Below are positions 21,058 to 33,187 of a stretch of 64,000 bases of DNA, piece after piece. The notes under the pieces are model-generated. The model worked only from the letters and a program-made list of their open reading frames with translations, was not told the DNA's origin and did not search any database. The number at the start of each line of letters is the position of its first letter. Position 1 is the stretch's first letter. This stretch comes from Paragonimus westermani (taxonomy: Eukaryota; Platyhelminthes; Trematoda; Plagiorchiida; Troglotrematidae), in the NCBI GenBank assembly GCA_008508345.1, contig QNGE01000104.1, positions 216,623 to 280,622 of the forward strand, in the 5' to 3' direction. The translations under genes and the position numbers were made by a program.

Positions 21058-23455
21058 ATCAATAACATGTTAAACAAAACGCCCAAACTGTTCAACTTCA
21101 TTCGTACTAAATTTGGTGCGCATATCTTACAAATGATTTATTCTCCTCAACAGGCTCGTAGGTGCAGTTATAACAATTTTAAGAGTAGTATATGAAAAAA
21201 TTCATCAACATTCTTTTATTCATGGTGAATGCCAGAACACATATATTTGCATCGGAAGTTGCATTTCATTCTTGGGCAACTTTGAAAAACATGCCCAAGT
21301 GTACGCATCACCAGGCTGGTATTCGTTTTCGCTGCTATGATACACACGCACGTACACGTAAATACACACATACACACAACCAACTAGGTACATTTCACCA
21401 TATCCCTAAGTTCAGAAGATTTTCAGGGGATGGTGAGAGATATGTGGGGCGTAAGTTTAAGCATTGTTCCCGTTTACCTCACCCCAACTAGGAAGATCAT
21501 GGATAGGAAGATCGCTAGGACATTGGTGTCCTGACATGAACAAAGATTAGATTAAACGCGGTCGTCCAGCAGGCGTTTGTTGTTTGGACGGCAAACTCAT
21601 GCCGCCTAGTATAGGTGTTTATACAAAAGTTATTTGCTGTTCATACTTCATACATGGTTTGAATCAACCCACATACATCAGCATAGCATAAAACTTAGCA
21701 TAGTACCACACAGCATGGAACAACAGAGAAAACGGGTTGTTGTATTAAATAGTTGGTATACTCTACAAACGAACACTACGGATTAAAGTTCGGTGCCATA
21801 TCTGACGGTGTACTCTAAAGTTCACAATCGAGGGAAGGCGTGGAGCCGATAAACGTAAACCCCATCACCCATTATTTCGTTTATTGGTGGTCAGCCATTA
21901 TCTGGTCACTTCAGTCCATTCAAACTGGTTACGAGTATTGCAAGCGAATCTGGAGAAATCAAGTTACTGGATGGTATACGAAGCATGTGGCCGAATCAGC
22001 AAACTCAATGATGAGAGAGTACGCTGGGCAGGAAACTTGTAAGATCCGCTGTCGCGTGATATCGTTGCTCATATGACCGTTCCAGCTAGCGTGATTACCA
22101 TCCCCAAGCAACGGCTATCAACCTCGGACAATCAGCGAACACCTCCCGCTAGTACGACGGAAAATAACCACTCCAAAACCGTGAGATAATCCAGGCAGCT
22201 AGGTTTCGTCATTCCTCACCACCTGTTTTAAACAATGAGTTTCTGTTTGTGTGATAGACATGCTTAGTCTCACGAAACTGCTAAATAATGTGGAACGCGG
22301 ACACGTTGAATGTAGCTCACAAACGATGCGTTCACTTAAAAAGCATTTAACTCCAGCATCTTGGTTGTGCAAGTATCTGACAACTTTCTCGATATGGTAT
22401 TCAAAGTCAAACAACCAGAATTGGGAACCTGAAAATGATTCTACTTACCATAGCTGATCTCTGCATAAATCACTGTTTCAAATACTAATTTACCTCTAAT
22501 AAACTGTGGTAACTATGTATGCTTAAGCTCCCTTAGAATCTAACTGCTAGACTAAACCTTTTCTCGTATATGCTATCTATCATAAAGAACCTAGTAGTCA
22601 GGACGCCTAAACATCAGATGAATCCGCTCCTTTATACGCTCCCAAACTAACCAAGCGACATGGGATCATTGCCTTGAGCGATCAAGACCAAGTTGAATCA
22701 TGAGGGTCCCACTGTTTTTCAAAAAACTTAATCAAGTGTAAATCGCTCGCGTAACAAAAAATATTTTCTCTCTGCCTAGCATGTTCAGAGTCAAATGCAC
22801 CCTCCTTAGGCTATTCATAGGCCGACGTTAGAAAGTGTTCAGCAATCATATATGGAGAAATGATACGATAGTTCGCATCAACAGTATCAGGAGAAAAGAG
22901 TCTCTTAATTGTATCGTAAGTGAACAGACAGCAAGGATATTACTGTTAAGCCCGACCTTGGTAATTTTTTTGATATACTCACTCACAAGATTCCCTTCTA
23001 AGTGACTGGTATATAGTCAACTAGCAATGTTTATCATGTACGCAGTCACTGCCAGCCCCTGTCATCCCTGCAAAATTCACTTCTAATTGCAGCGCACAAC
23101 TTTGCTAATTTGCTACCCTAGAGAGCCCACAACCTTTACTCATAGTAATGCTTACTCCACACATTCATCCCCTGCAACAAAAACTTCATTTCCAAGCCTG
23201 TAAATAAACACTTGTTTTCAGTCAGTAAAAATGCCGCTTAAAAAATCTGTACGACAATACACGTTCACTGTGAAGAGGTTCAGTTGTGATCAAACACTTA
23301 GAGGTCATTACTGACACTAATGGAATGAATTTCATTTCTGTCAGTTCTATGATTAGTGTCCAAAGGAGATCCCAACCACAAATTCGTCTCCTTTTTGGTT
23401 AACCCCATGTACGAACTTTGTCTGGAAGGGAGGGAAACCACGATTGATACCATTC
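21058..23455. other. No gene recognised
   Basis: Several short open stretches on both strands (for example 21192-21491 and 21840-22076, plus) lack splice support. A minus-strand GTAAGT near 22447 follows only a tiny possible exon. Confidence 0.35.
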
Positions 23456-23545
23456 CTGAAGAAGTCCACCGAATGCGGTTGAAATTCCGATTATTGCAAC
23501 TTGCTCGCAAGGTCATATTATTCTCAGGTTGTTGGTTAAAGGTCC
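23456..23545 (+). repeat. Diverged relative of the foldback repeat's right half
   Basis: It reads CCTGAAGAAGTCCACCGAA.. GGTTGAAAT.. TATTGCAACTTGCTCGCAAG.. TTATTCTCAGGTTG, matching word by word CCTGAGGAAGGCC.. GGTTGAAACG.. TATTACAACTTGCTCGTAAC at 20979-21050. The left arm is absent here. A CCTGA(C/T)GAAG..GAAACG signature is often seen in Penelope-like elements, which is a possible source. Confidence 0.55.
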
Positions 23546-26281
23546 AAGACTGGAGTGGAAACGACGTCACTACGTGTGGACTTAGTCTATTCCGTTTAAC
23601 ACTTACTGTGTGCCAGTTCTGAGAGTGTTTGTCAGATCATGTGAGGTTTTGAGGAGTTAGCCACACTCCGGGAGGCTTGGAAGATCGTCATCTGTGATGC
23701 AGGCCTCAGGCAGATGTCTGAAATAACTTGCGGATCTGAGTCCACTTTACAGTTCATCCACTGTTAGGATACCGATACTCTCAATCATCTGGAAACAACG
23801 GTCCAGCGAAACGCAGTGATCACATCACTTTACTGGTTACTGTTAGCCCTTATTCCTTGTCACTGCTACCAGATGTATGCGGAGGTGTTAATTAAAGAAA
23901 GATTCTATTCCAGAATGTGGGATTGTCATTAAAAAGTTTGGCACATTTTTATAGTACCAATCAGTGGTAACCAAACAGTTTTTTGGGGAATTTGTTTTGC
24001 GATGACCCACGCCCTGATTGCCATATGTAGAATTACAATTCCGGACCATTTATATATGAGACAATAATATTGTACTACTTGTGGCAGACCTCGTATATGG
24101 TTCGCTTCGATATTCCCTTTACAGAATGGTTTACGCTAAAAATTATTTTATCAACCGCCAAACATTCCTGAATGCATGGGCTGATCTTCACTCCGATTTG
24201 TAATCCAAGTCAAAAATGTCAAAATTCGGATTCGATTGCGTCGTTTGGAAGGATGTACCAGACTAGCTGGTTAAAATTAATCAGCAGTACCGATCTTTTG
24301 TTCTCCCGGTTCCAGCACTCAAGGTTCGACTGTTTGCAGAATTTTCTGCAGTGTTGCTACCAAGATCAAACAGAACTAGCATTGTGTGGTATCAATTCGA
24401 TGAACTATCCCAGTATGTGAAGTATCTTTGATACATCTGTCTTCAGGTCAGAATGATGTGATGTTACCAGATTTTCATCGAAATGCTGAGGGCGTAGAGG
24501 TCAACACTTCGTCCACAAATCACCATTCACATTCATCCTGGATACATTTGCTATTAGGTCACTGTCAAAAGTTCAACGTGCACTTCATCTGGGGCATCAG
24601 CAGATATCAGCTCACTTAACTGGCATTAATTCACTTACTTTAGTGGTATCGTGGATCCTGCTGACAGTGTGGCGGCCTGTCAGGTTAGCATCAATAAGGT
24701 TGTAGCCGGGACAAACCACCTCTAACTTAAGTTCTCCCACTTAGTGTATAGGAACTCAGTAGGTTATTTGCTCACAGTTTCGCTTTCTTTCCATACAACA
24801 CCGTTATTGATAACCTCATTGTCTCGACCATATATTAAGGAAATTTGTCAATAACCCTAAGGGGAAGAGGAGAAGAGTGGGTTTCACCAAAACTAGAATG
24901 GCCACAAGCTGTAGCCCTATAACGGACAATTATCGTTCCCCTAGAAATGAAAAGTCTGATTAAAATTTGTAGCGGGGTGGTCGCTCGTATGTTTGGTGAC
25001 AGACACATGAGGAGGGCGGGTTTTCTGACTGAAGCCTGGCCACTAATTGCTCCAAGCATGAACAGACAGACAGGACTAGAGAACCCAAGTTCATTCGCCA
25101 CCCTTTTACCCATCACTGTCTCTCAATTCTCATAACAAGCACAACCGATGGTTTCGTCGATAGCCTCTACCATTTCATTTTGACCCGTCACCACAGGGGG
25201 TAGATGCATATGTTGGCTAGCTAACATCACCCATACAAGCCTCTGGGCAAATTCGGGTCTAATTTGTGATCAAGAATCGATTAAGGCCAGTGAAGCAGAA
25301 CAGATACAGAAAGCGGCAAACTGAATCGGGAAAACAACTATTATTGTGAATTACGAATTCGAGCTATTGATGATTCAGAAATGATTGACAAGCTTACACT
25401 TTACACTCGAACTCAGCTTTGGCCTATGTGAAGGAGGGAACCCTCGATGGGATAGATAAAGACAAGGGTCGTCTTGAGTAGATGATCGCCAGCGACTAAG
25501 TAAATCCTTTCGTATGATTCTTTGACGCTATTCCAAAAGCCTATTTTACGCCAGCATTTAAACCTGCACACTATGCGTTCCCGCACTAGACAACTAGGGA
25601 AGCGGTACATAAAACAACTGTATGCGAAGTTAATTCGTTTAGTGAAACACGATTAAGTGTTATTTTCTAAGTAGTCCCTTGAAATCTGATTCTTCAAAGG
25701 CCTTGTGTGAAATCGGATCGAGATATGACCACTTTTAATCTGTGTACAAACTCATGATCGCATTATGCTAACGTGGTTGCTTGTTGTATGGTTCCACTTC
25801 AAATTAAACAAGAATGCTATACAATTCCGTTAACCGTTTATAATACGACTGTATATAATCAGGCATTACCCCCATCTCCTTCCCACATGAGGATTGTCGT
25901 CCGATGTGACGTATTTCATATGAATTGTTTCGTGGTTTAGCCAAGAACACTGAACGTAACTTGCATAGGAGCGTTTGTTCTAATTTGCTTGTCGTGTTCT
26001 TTCTTTCAAGGTTGTTCTCAGAAAATCGTTTCGTTCTAACGAGTTTATTTCACCTTTTCACTACTAGTTTTATACTGCAGGTGGTCATCTGTTGTGTGGT
26101 TTACTAGGTCAGGTGTTGTTCGGATAATGTCATACCGACGAAACCTAGATAAGAGCAATCGCAGTAATCAAGGGTGATACCTGCGCTTTTGTGTTTGGCA
26201 TTCACGAATAGTTGTCAGTAAACCAGCGTAAGGTTTGATGACTGCAAACAAGCGTTTGTGTATGATAATTCATTCATGCCT
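23546..26281. other. No gene recognised
   Basis: The most exon-like piece is 24447-24560 (plus): an acceptor ATACATCTGTCTTCAG and a frame with NDVMLPDFHRNAEGVEVN, but only a weak GTCACT donor. The plus and minus strands are both open near 24835-25135. Otherwise nothing definite. Confidence 0.3.
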
Positions 26282-26470
26282 TATGTGAACTCAATGACTT
26301 AGTGGTCAACACAGTCGCCTCATGAACGCCTGGTCGGAATTCTATTGCCCGCCATGACGAGCTCTAACAAGAGCGAAACTCGAGTCTATTGGTTCTTTAC
26401 GAAAGGGGCCGATTGGAAAGTGGGACAGCTGCGATCAGCTGTGAATGATATTCAACTTCTATCAACCAAA
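26282..26470 (+). repeat. tRNA-derived SINE, main family (copy 3, tRNA half and tail)
   Basis: A box ACTTAGTGGTCAACACAGTC, the string CGCCTGGTCGGAATTCTAT in the B-box place, and tail GAGCTCTAACAAGAGCGAAA then CTCGAGTC and ACGAAAGGGGCCGATTGG. The upstream head seen in copy 2 is missing or too worn to see. Confidence 0.7.
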
Positions 26471-27211
26471 TCCCCACTACTTACCAGTATTTTCTTTCTT
26501 GTTTTATCTTCAACTGGGCCTTACTTATTTTCTGCATAAAACTGTCTTCATCTATCTCAACTATGGAAATTTGCCGTCATGATAACCTGAATAGAGATGC
26601 CATTAAAGCTGGTCTTTTAGGATTGATACAAAATGGGTGTACGCTACTAAGCTATCTCGTCGGTTCAGAGTCCGGACTTTGCTAAGCGGTCAAACCACAA
26701 ACAGATCGTACATGAGAAATAGGCTGTATGTGAGCAGATGGTCTATTTGCTCAAGCAGTTAGATGGGGTGGATGCTTTGAGATTGTAATCCACGTGCATA
26801 ACTTCGACGGCATTTGAAGCGCGGAGACAATGGAGAACAGAAGGATGGGAGGGGAGAGAATTGACATATGGGTGGAGTGATGGGCCCAAACAGAGGCAGG
26901 ACTGTCATTAAAACTAGACGGCACGCGCACACCCCGTGTGCGTGAGATCAGACTGTTCCGGTTCATGGGATTTGCTGCTCACTGTCCGCCGTGCACTGAC
27001 TTCTCATGAAGCGATTAACGGGTTGGATGAAGTTGTGGATGGTCAGTCTACCACAGCGGAGGGACTGAGGTCTAGGTGACAGAGATAAAACGGCCCAACC
27101 CGGTACTGCCAAATAGCCCGGATGAAAAACGCATTGTTTGCCCGATCGATCCTATTGACAGAATTAATCAAGATGGGAAAGTTCACTCAGCGTTTGACAA
27201 TGGACAATACC

Positions 27212-27231
27212 GCACACACACACACACACAC
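27212..27231. repeat. (CA)n microsatellite
   Basis: Ten CA units at the end of a plus-strand frame (27076 onward) that reads IKRPNPVLPNSPDEKRIVCP and has no splice support. Confidence 0.9.
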
Positions 27232-27493
27232 GTTTGCTCTACAATTTGTCCTTCATTTTGATGGTTTTATCTGCCACGTTCTATCACGTTCCAGGCATGC
27301 CCATACATTGTGGATAAGTGGATGATGCACCCACTTACGGGTATAACTGGGCACTGTAAATGATTGCATTCAAATGCGAAACTGAGGTGTGTAGTGTGAT
27401 TTTTAGTACTGCTATAACCTCGGTGCAGTAAGACAAGGTTTGCATGTTACAAACTGAATACTGTTCATTCTCGACCATTGTTTCTGCATTCAG

Positions 27494-27635
27494 AGAAGCT
27501 TTCCCCTCAGGTAATTTACTTGAGGGAGTAGCAGGCCTGTGCCTAACTCTGGTTAAACTTGACGGGATAAACCATGACAAACATGTAGTGATTGTGGAAA
27601 CGAAGTTGATGGATGAAAATAAGCTCTCTCGCTGA
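27494..27635 (+). CDS. Candidate last exon, unidentified
   Basis: A very good acceptor (CGACCATTGTTTCTGCATTCAG) precedes an open frame of 46 codons to a TGA: EAFPSGNLLEGVAGLCLTLV then KLDGINHDKHVVIVETKLMD. It starts with one base completing a codon. A GTAATT shortly after the start and a second acceptor (GCTTTCCCCTCAG) allow other arrangements. The minus strand is open over 27335-27580 too (with KLPEGKASLNAETMVENEQY), so strand is uncertain. Confidence 0.3.
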
Positions 27636-28861
27636 TGCTAGAGGTCCTGAACGTTAATGCAGTTTAGACCCAGTGCAACTACAGGCTGAACATGAATACT
27701 ATTGTAGGTCGTAGTTAATGTTGCTACTACAACTTAGTAGATCAGGTAACACGTAAACGGTGAAAAGTATCAGTTCAACGGGCTATGCAGTTCAACTTCG
27801 ACAAAAAGTTTACTGGCCTCACTAGGTGAACTGAGGATCAACCAATGTCATTCCATTTCGACACCGTCGTGAAACTCAGGAGGTTACTTCACTTAACATT
27901 TGTCAGCTGAACAGATCTTATCTGGTTCATTGTAGATAGTGTTTTGTAACTGTTTATTAATGAGTGGATTGCTGAGAGCTGCCTCTGCGTCCACAGACCA
28001 GTCATAATTCGAACCCATCCTAGGTAGCATACGATTGTTTTAGGGAGAGTGTCAAAACTCGATTATTATAAGTGACTTACAACGAAGTTGAAATGAATAA
28101 TACAGTGCTGACCTTGAAGCCCATCTTGAGTTGCACACGAAATTTCGTTAAACAACTGACCACTAATTACGAATAAACGAACATTCTATTGATCATTTAC
28201 AAGTCTGATTGGTTTTAGTAGACTGCCATTTGTCATGCGAAGAAATCACTCAGATTTAATGAAAAAATCTTGCTAATAGTGTACAGAAGTAATTGGCGAG
28301 AGAAACCCAAGAACGGTCATGGGACTTCCGTTCCAAAATAAGGCTTTGGTAGCGGGACCAGTGATCTCAAGGTACCGGAAACGGTTCCGGTTGACTAATG
28401 TGGATGAGGCCTGAGTAGATCATTAATCGGTGTGCAGAGTGTCATAGAGATGCAGGTTAAATAATCAGGATCTTACTCGATCGAGTACGAAACAAACCAT
28501 CTTAAAAACTGGTCGAAAGCTGATTGTAGGGATGTTTGCGGTAGAGCCAAGGAAGACCTTTATTTCATGCCATGTGCAGTCCTCTTTGTGATATGTGCGC
28601 TGACTTTCATCCCGTAAAGCTGTTATTTCAAAAGCCTATGGAAGGGGAGATTGGACAAACTCTGACGTCCGTGAAAGCGACACGGAGTTACCATGGCCTC
28701 GCTGTCACCCCCAATTCAGAACAACCAACCAAACGCATTAGCAACAAATAAACGGTTGACTGTCAGTCAGTGGGGTCACTCAACCTTAAATGGTAACGCT
28801 GGAGTAGTTGTGCCAGCCATGAGCAGGTAACCACTGTCTGCGTGACTGACTTCACCTGCAA
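27636..28861. other. No gene recognised
   Basis: No frame longer than chance with splice signals, no repeat that I can match elsewhere in the window. AATAAA occurs near 28746 but 1.1 kb beyond the previous stop. Confidence 0.4.
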
Positions 28862-29127
28862 ATCACAGTAAACCCCGCGGACACCAGTCTCCAACGCATT
28901 CCCAAAGTTCGGTATGCAAGCTGTTCTGACCGCTGGGGAAACTAGCAGAGTTGGAGAGTTTATGAATGAATGACAAGCTTCTACTGCCATCCTCTCCTGT
29001 CAGACATTCTGTGGCAAACGTGACAGTCAGTTCTGTATTCGGTTCCGTTGTGTTGCCCTCATTCTGCGAACATCGTTTTGACGGCTGGCCAGATGAGCGA
29101 GAAGACTTAGAAAACCGTAGTTCTGTG
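28862..29127 (-). CDS. Candidate exon region with two competing frames
   Basis: A good acceptor (TTTATTTGTTTGTTTATAG) at 29127 opens a frame of 88 codons to a TGA, with NTELTVTFATECLTGEDGSR and LHTELWECVGDWCPRG. Within it a second, also good acceptor (AACTCTGCTAGTTTCCCCAG) leads, in another frame, to RTACIPNFGNALETGVRGVY and CDLQ at a CAG|GTGAAG donor near 28858. The first frame would be a last exon; the second an internal exon. Composition does not decide between them. Confidence 0.3.
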
Positions 29128-30081
29128 CTATAAACAAACAAATAAACAAATTTGGTCTAAAGGTGCATATTTTTGAGAGCAGGAAGTAACCGAGCGGTGG
29201 TAAACTACGATGTTAACTGTGGTTACAGGTCAAGCGTAGAGGAATAAGGATGAAACCATACTTCGTCAACAGACTACTTAGTCGATTTTGCACAGTTAGC
29301 TTACAATGTAGTGTTACTATGCAAGCAGTGGTCAGAAACCGTCAGGGGCACACGATGTGTGCCCTGACTAGTGCCATGCCATAAAACTCGACTGCGCATT
29401 CCTCTATGTGAACGACACATGCTCATTTGGGTCCGCAGACCAGTGCGGCTACTGATACAACGTAGGCTGAACGTTATACACCTGCGTTTTCCGGTGGAAC
29501 TGATCTACAGACTGAGAAAAACCACAAAATCGGCTCCTAAATGAGTCGTTAACTTTCAGCTTAACCAACTGATCGGCTGAAAGTTACTCGTAAATATAAG
29601 TTTGTAAACGATTTTCAATCATTTCCGAAATAACCGTTCAGTCATTATTGAGTGCATTTATCCTTAGATATTTCACAGCACATATCTAGTAGAAATCTGT
29701 GCGTCCATGTGTGGGAAGCAACAGGCGTTTTTGAACGAATATGTCATAACCACCAATTTGTGTAAGGTTGACGAAGGCTGATACACCAGTCTTGGTTGAC
29801 GCGCATTCACTAAACTTATTTAAGCAAAACAGGTTAATCGCTAAACTGCCAGCTCGATTTGGGATAAAGCTAGCTAGTGCGACAATCAGTTAGTAGTGGC
29901 CAAATTGCCCCATATCTGCTAAGTCACTTGCTAGTTAAGGTTCACAAAGTATGTCATGAGCATGGGAAACCCGAACTGGGAAAAGGGTTCTGTTGATATA
30001 AAGTGGTTGGTTGAGTGTTTAGTCCGCACGGCGGTATATCGACCAAGACAAAATGTTGGCAGGTAAGGTACTGCTGTTTAC
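29128..30081. other. No gene recognised
   Basis: A short perfect-looking inverted motif (GGGGCACACGATGTGTGCCC at 29344-29363) can form a small hairpin. The minus frame of the next feature continues to a stop at 29954 but past its likely donor. Nothing else definite. Confidence 0.35.
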
Positions 30082-30372
30082 CTGTAGAAACGGGGAACTT
30101 TTCGAACAACTGGATTCGGATCTCACACGTCCGTAGGCGTTGTTTACATATACGCGAAATTTGATTTTGGATTATGTCTGTCAGCAAAGAATCCCCGGTT
30201 TTCCTCACGCATGAAGCCAACCCTTCGGTGGTCGGATACTCCGTTTCGGGCTGCTTTATGCACTTTCCCTGGAACTGTGGTTTGAACACTGTCAGCTCAA
30301 CTGATTCACGTTTGACAAGAGATAGCCATACAGTTGTAACAGTGGTAAGTAGAGCAACGGTGTTGAATGTCA
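30082..30372 (-). CDS. Candidate exon, Cys-containing extracellular-type sequence
   Basis: An open minus frame of 97 codons lies between an AG at 30373 (poor tract) or a better acceptor inside it (TCTTGTCAAACGTGAATCAG) and a GTAAAC donor. It reads VELTVFKPQFQGKCIKQPE, TEYPTTEGLASCVRKTGDS, then RICKQRLRTCEIRIQLFEKF. The regular cysteines suggest a secreted or ectodomain segment; no family recognised. It lies just beyond the 3' end of the second LINE. Confidence 0.3.
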
Positions 30373-30763
30373 CTGATTAAGTTCAGATCAATATTCACTG
30401 TAACCTGCATGCTTTTGTTGGGATTTATTAGACAGAAATATCCAAGATCTTCCCTCAGAAGAGTCAAGACCCCCAATCTTTGGTGAAGGCAAATTAAAAA
30501 GAGTGGCTTGGCCCGAATACTATTCAAACAAAGAACAGGTTTATGACTGTGTGAATCACAGGAAAATCCACGTACCCAGATACCATCACACATATTGTAT
30601 TCTTCTTGTTTTCTGCGAACGCGAACACGATCGCAAAGTTGGAGCGAACTAATCAGACCCAAATTCACATTGCACCGAAACGCGAGGAGTATCACTCTGA
30701 ACTTTTTTCTGCGGATGTCCTTGGAGTCGAAGCAAGGATTGGATACAGCCAAATTTGTCCACA

Positions 30764-32250
30764 TTAATCCAACCACGGGCTAACCAGGTAATACCCAAAT
30801 GATAGAAAATAGAATGATCCAACGCAATGAAGATGGGGTTGGGCGGATTGGAAGATATCAGCAAAGTACGATGGAGCAAGTAAGCATAGGGACAGGTGGA
30901 AAGCAGGAAATATATAAAACAAAATTAAGGAGTTAACAGTATTGGAGGCATGAAAAAAGGTAAATTGTAACCTCAGACCATCAAACTTTTGCACGAAACC
31001 TCTGATTGACTGCACACGCGCTACGTCTTTTTGGGGAACATTCCAATAATCGATGACCTGCTGAGAGAGGTGAGAATCAGCCCACAAGTGATCAGGTCGA
31101 GGTCTGATCAATTTTAGCGGATGTTCACAAAGAGTCTGTAGCCGTATCGCCATAAGTTATCCAGATAGGTCAGGACTAATGTGGCGGCTTAGCACATTGT
31201 GGGCGAGGAGCAGAACACCTCGTGCTGTTCGACGGAATACCGAACACGTGCTCATTCTAGCAGGTCTCTTTGAGCATGCTCGTCCTTTCAACATTTGTAC
31301 CACATGGATGGTCATAACACAGTACCCTACTAACTGCTACTATATCACGCACTGAGCACGAATGGATCACTTAACGGCGATTTTCAAGAGAAAGTCTCAT
31401 AAACGCGGTAAAGAGAGTGCGGTACGTATCACCCATCAGCAGCCAGAACGTTAAGAGATCCATCAACAGCACACGAAAGCCTTTGTTGACAGCCTGTGAG
31501 CATTGTCTGTTGGTCCTAAAGTTTCTGGAACCAATGATACTGAGATCCACTTGTTTATTCACGGCCTGCACCCCAACTCCTCCTAGCACACACTTGGAAG
31601 TAACAAAAGCAGCAACGGACAATATGGTATATTTTTGACGGTTTATGGGTAGTAGCCATCTTGTCCACCACAGCCAAAGCCGCTTCATGACCCTCTACAA
31701 TGCACCAATCTTCCAGAAGTGTCCGCCATCTGTTGCGTCTTGAGTTCGCCCGGAAAAATCAGTGAGCATACTCTCACTAATTCAGAAGGCTCATCGTCGT
31801 AAATTAAGGAAATGAGGGCTCCCAACCTCAAACCTTGAGACAGTCTGATATTCATACTATGCCAAAGGAGGTTCCAGAGGAAAATGTCATACGCGGTCAC
31901 GCTGCTTCCTGGCCTGCAGAATTGCAAATATCCATCACAAGACATTTCCACCATGTCCGAGAGCCTTCGATGTGGTACTGCTTCAAAGGTTTCAATGAAG
32001 TCAGTGAGAATGATCGTTATGACATGACCATGATATGCTAATTTTTCTCATTTGTGAGACAGGTGTGTTCAGAGCCTGAATCGTACGAAGTGAACTTTAA
32101 CCTAATTTCTTATCAGCTTCTCGAGGGAGTTCGTTACGACACTGTCCAGACTGGCAGGTTAATGGGCAACCTGTATTGTCCTACTCCCTGTTCTGAAGAT
32201 GGGACAAACAATCACTTCTTGTCACTGTATGGGGAGAGCTCAGAAGACCA
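30764..32250 (-). pseudogene. LINE reverse transcriptase remnant
   Basis: Reading downward: VCPIFRTGSRTIQVAH near 32200, then SLDSVVTNSLEKLIRN with intervening stops; DFIETFEAVPHRRL near 32000, the A motif with DF and PHRRL; LRLGALISLIYDDEPSELV near 31800; LPINRQKY and FRVLLMDLLTFWLLMGDTYR near 31450-31650; RDIVAVSRV near 31320; and the C-terminal LSQQVIDYWNVPQKDVARVQ near 31050. The YADD/FADD strand is not recognisable (its place reads SLIFPGEL), so catalytic residues appear lost. Confidence 0.85.
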
Positions 32251-32758
32251 GAGTAAGCCGGCACCACAGAACTACTGCAATTTTACAGAGCATATTCGAT
32301 CTGGGCCCCGTGATTTTTGTGTTGTTTGGCTACCTCGGTAATGTGAAAGTGTTGGTCTAGGAAATCTGTGTATCCCGTAAGAAGAGGCACAACGCGACTT
32401 CTTTGTCATTTTCCTGAATCATGCAGCAGGTCCCAGTACGAGAATGATAACCTGTTAGTCCTCCAGTGACCACACTCTGTCGAAATCAGTGTGGAATTCT
32501 AGCTTGATCCACAAACAAAGGTACCAAACTATTCTCTCCTCCATGACGTCTAACGTACTGGAAATAACTCCTTGGGTTTATATAGGCTGTCAGGGATTTC
32601 TCCTTTGTAACGCAACCCAGCAGTTTTATGAAAATGCCTGTAGCATCCTAAGCCATCTGTAAACCTTGAAAATGTTGATTGAAGGAACACCAGGAAAAGT
32701 CATGCAAGACCTTACCTAACTGGTTTGCTCTTCTACCACCTTGGCCAGCCCATGGGTG

Positions 32759-33187
32759 TTAATTGACAAGCTTGGTGGCTGCGAAGGGTATGTATGAAGT
32801 AGAAATGGGTACAGTATAGCTGCGAATTGTCCACCTTGTAGATTCTGTGGAATCCTTGTCCGTGTTCGGATAGGGCTGGCGAATTACAGCCGCACTCATT
32901 GCGTCAAACCGTGACTTCAAGATATTAGGCCAGCAAAGTGGGTCAGTACATCTTACCCTGCTTACACAGCAGTGGAACAACCCAACGATATGATCGAGCG
33001 AACCTAGTGGTTGTTTGCATCTCAAATCGCACATGATGTACGTGGATTTCCCGAATAGGAGGTCGAATTTCGTCAGGGTTTGGTTAACAAAACGGTTCAA
33101 TGTCACTTGAAGAGTAAGATGTAGATCACCTCCAAACCTCCCTGTTGCAGCACAACAGAAGAAGAACTGTCGATATACCTTTGGCAC
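32759..33187 (-). pseudogene. LINE endonuclease C-terminal part and linker
   Basis: This 142-codon open stretch reads FDLLFGKSTYIMCDLRCKQP then LGSLDHIVGLFHCCVSR and SRFDAMSAAVIRQPYPN. CR1-type endonucleases end with LDL(V/I)F, then PLGxSDHxxL, followed by a linker; here SDH appears as LDH. The start at 33187 is only the limit of the open frame. Without this comparison the stretch would pass for a host gene, since it is one of the longest clean frames in the window. Confidence 0.65.

Larger units (their letters stand above)
30420..33187 (-). mobile_element. Second CR1/Jockey-type LINE, 5'-truncated and inactive
   Basis: On the minus strand, from 33187 downward, an endonuclease end, the linker, reverse transcriptase and C-terminal region follow in the right order, ending near an AATAAA (plus-strand TTTATT at 30424-30429). 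Stops and frame changes break the reading. No ORF1 is seen beyond 33187. Motifs agree with the LINE at 4.3-8.0 kb (for example FRVLLMDLLTFWLLMGDTYR here, FGVLTENTLFKLF there), so both are related members of the same clade. Confidence 0.8.

Noticed and set aside
29954..30372. Intact 139-residue secreted protein
   Set aside because: The apparent start is preceded by an AG and lacks promoter context, and the frame passes a GTAAAC donor; more likely one exon of a split gene if coding at all.
32759..33187. Host gene encoding a 142-residue protein
   Set aside because: Its motifs (DLLFGKS, LG.LDHIV) and its position directly upstream of reverse transcriptase remnants on the same strand identify it as the end of a LINE endonuclease.
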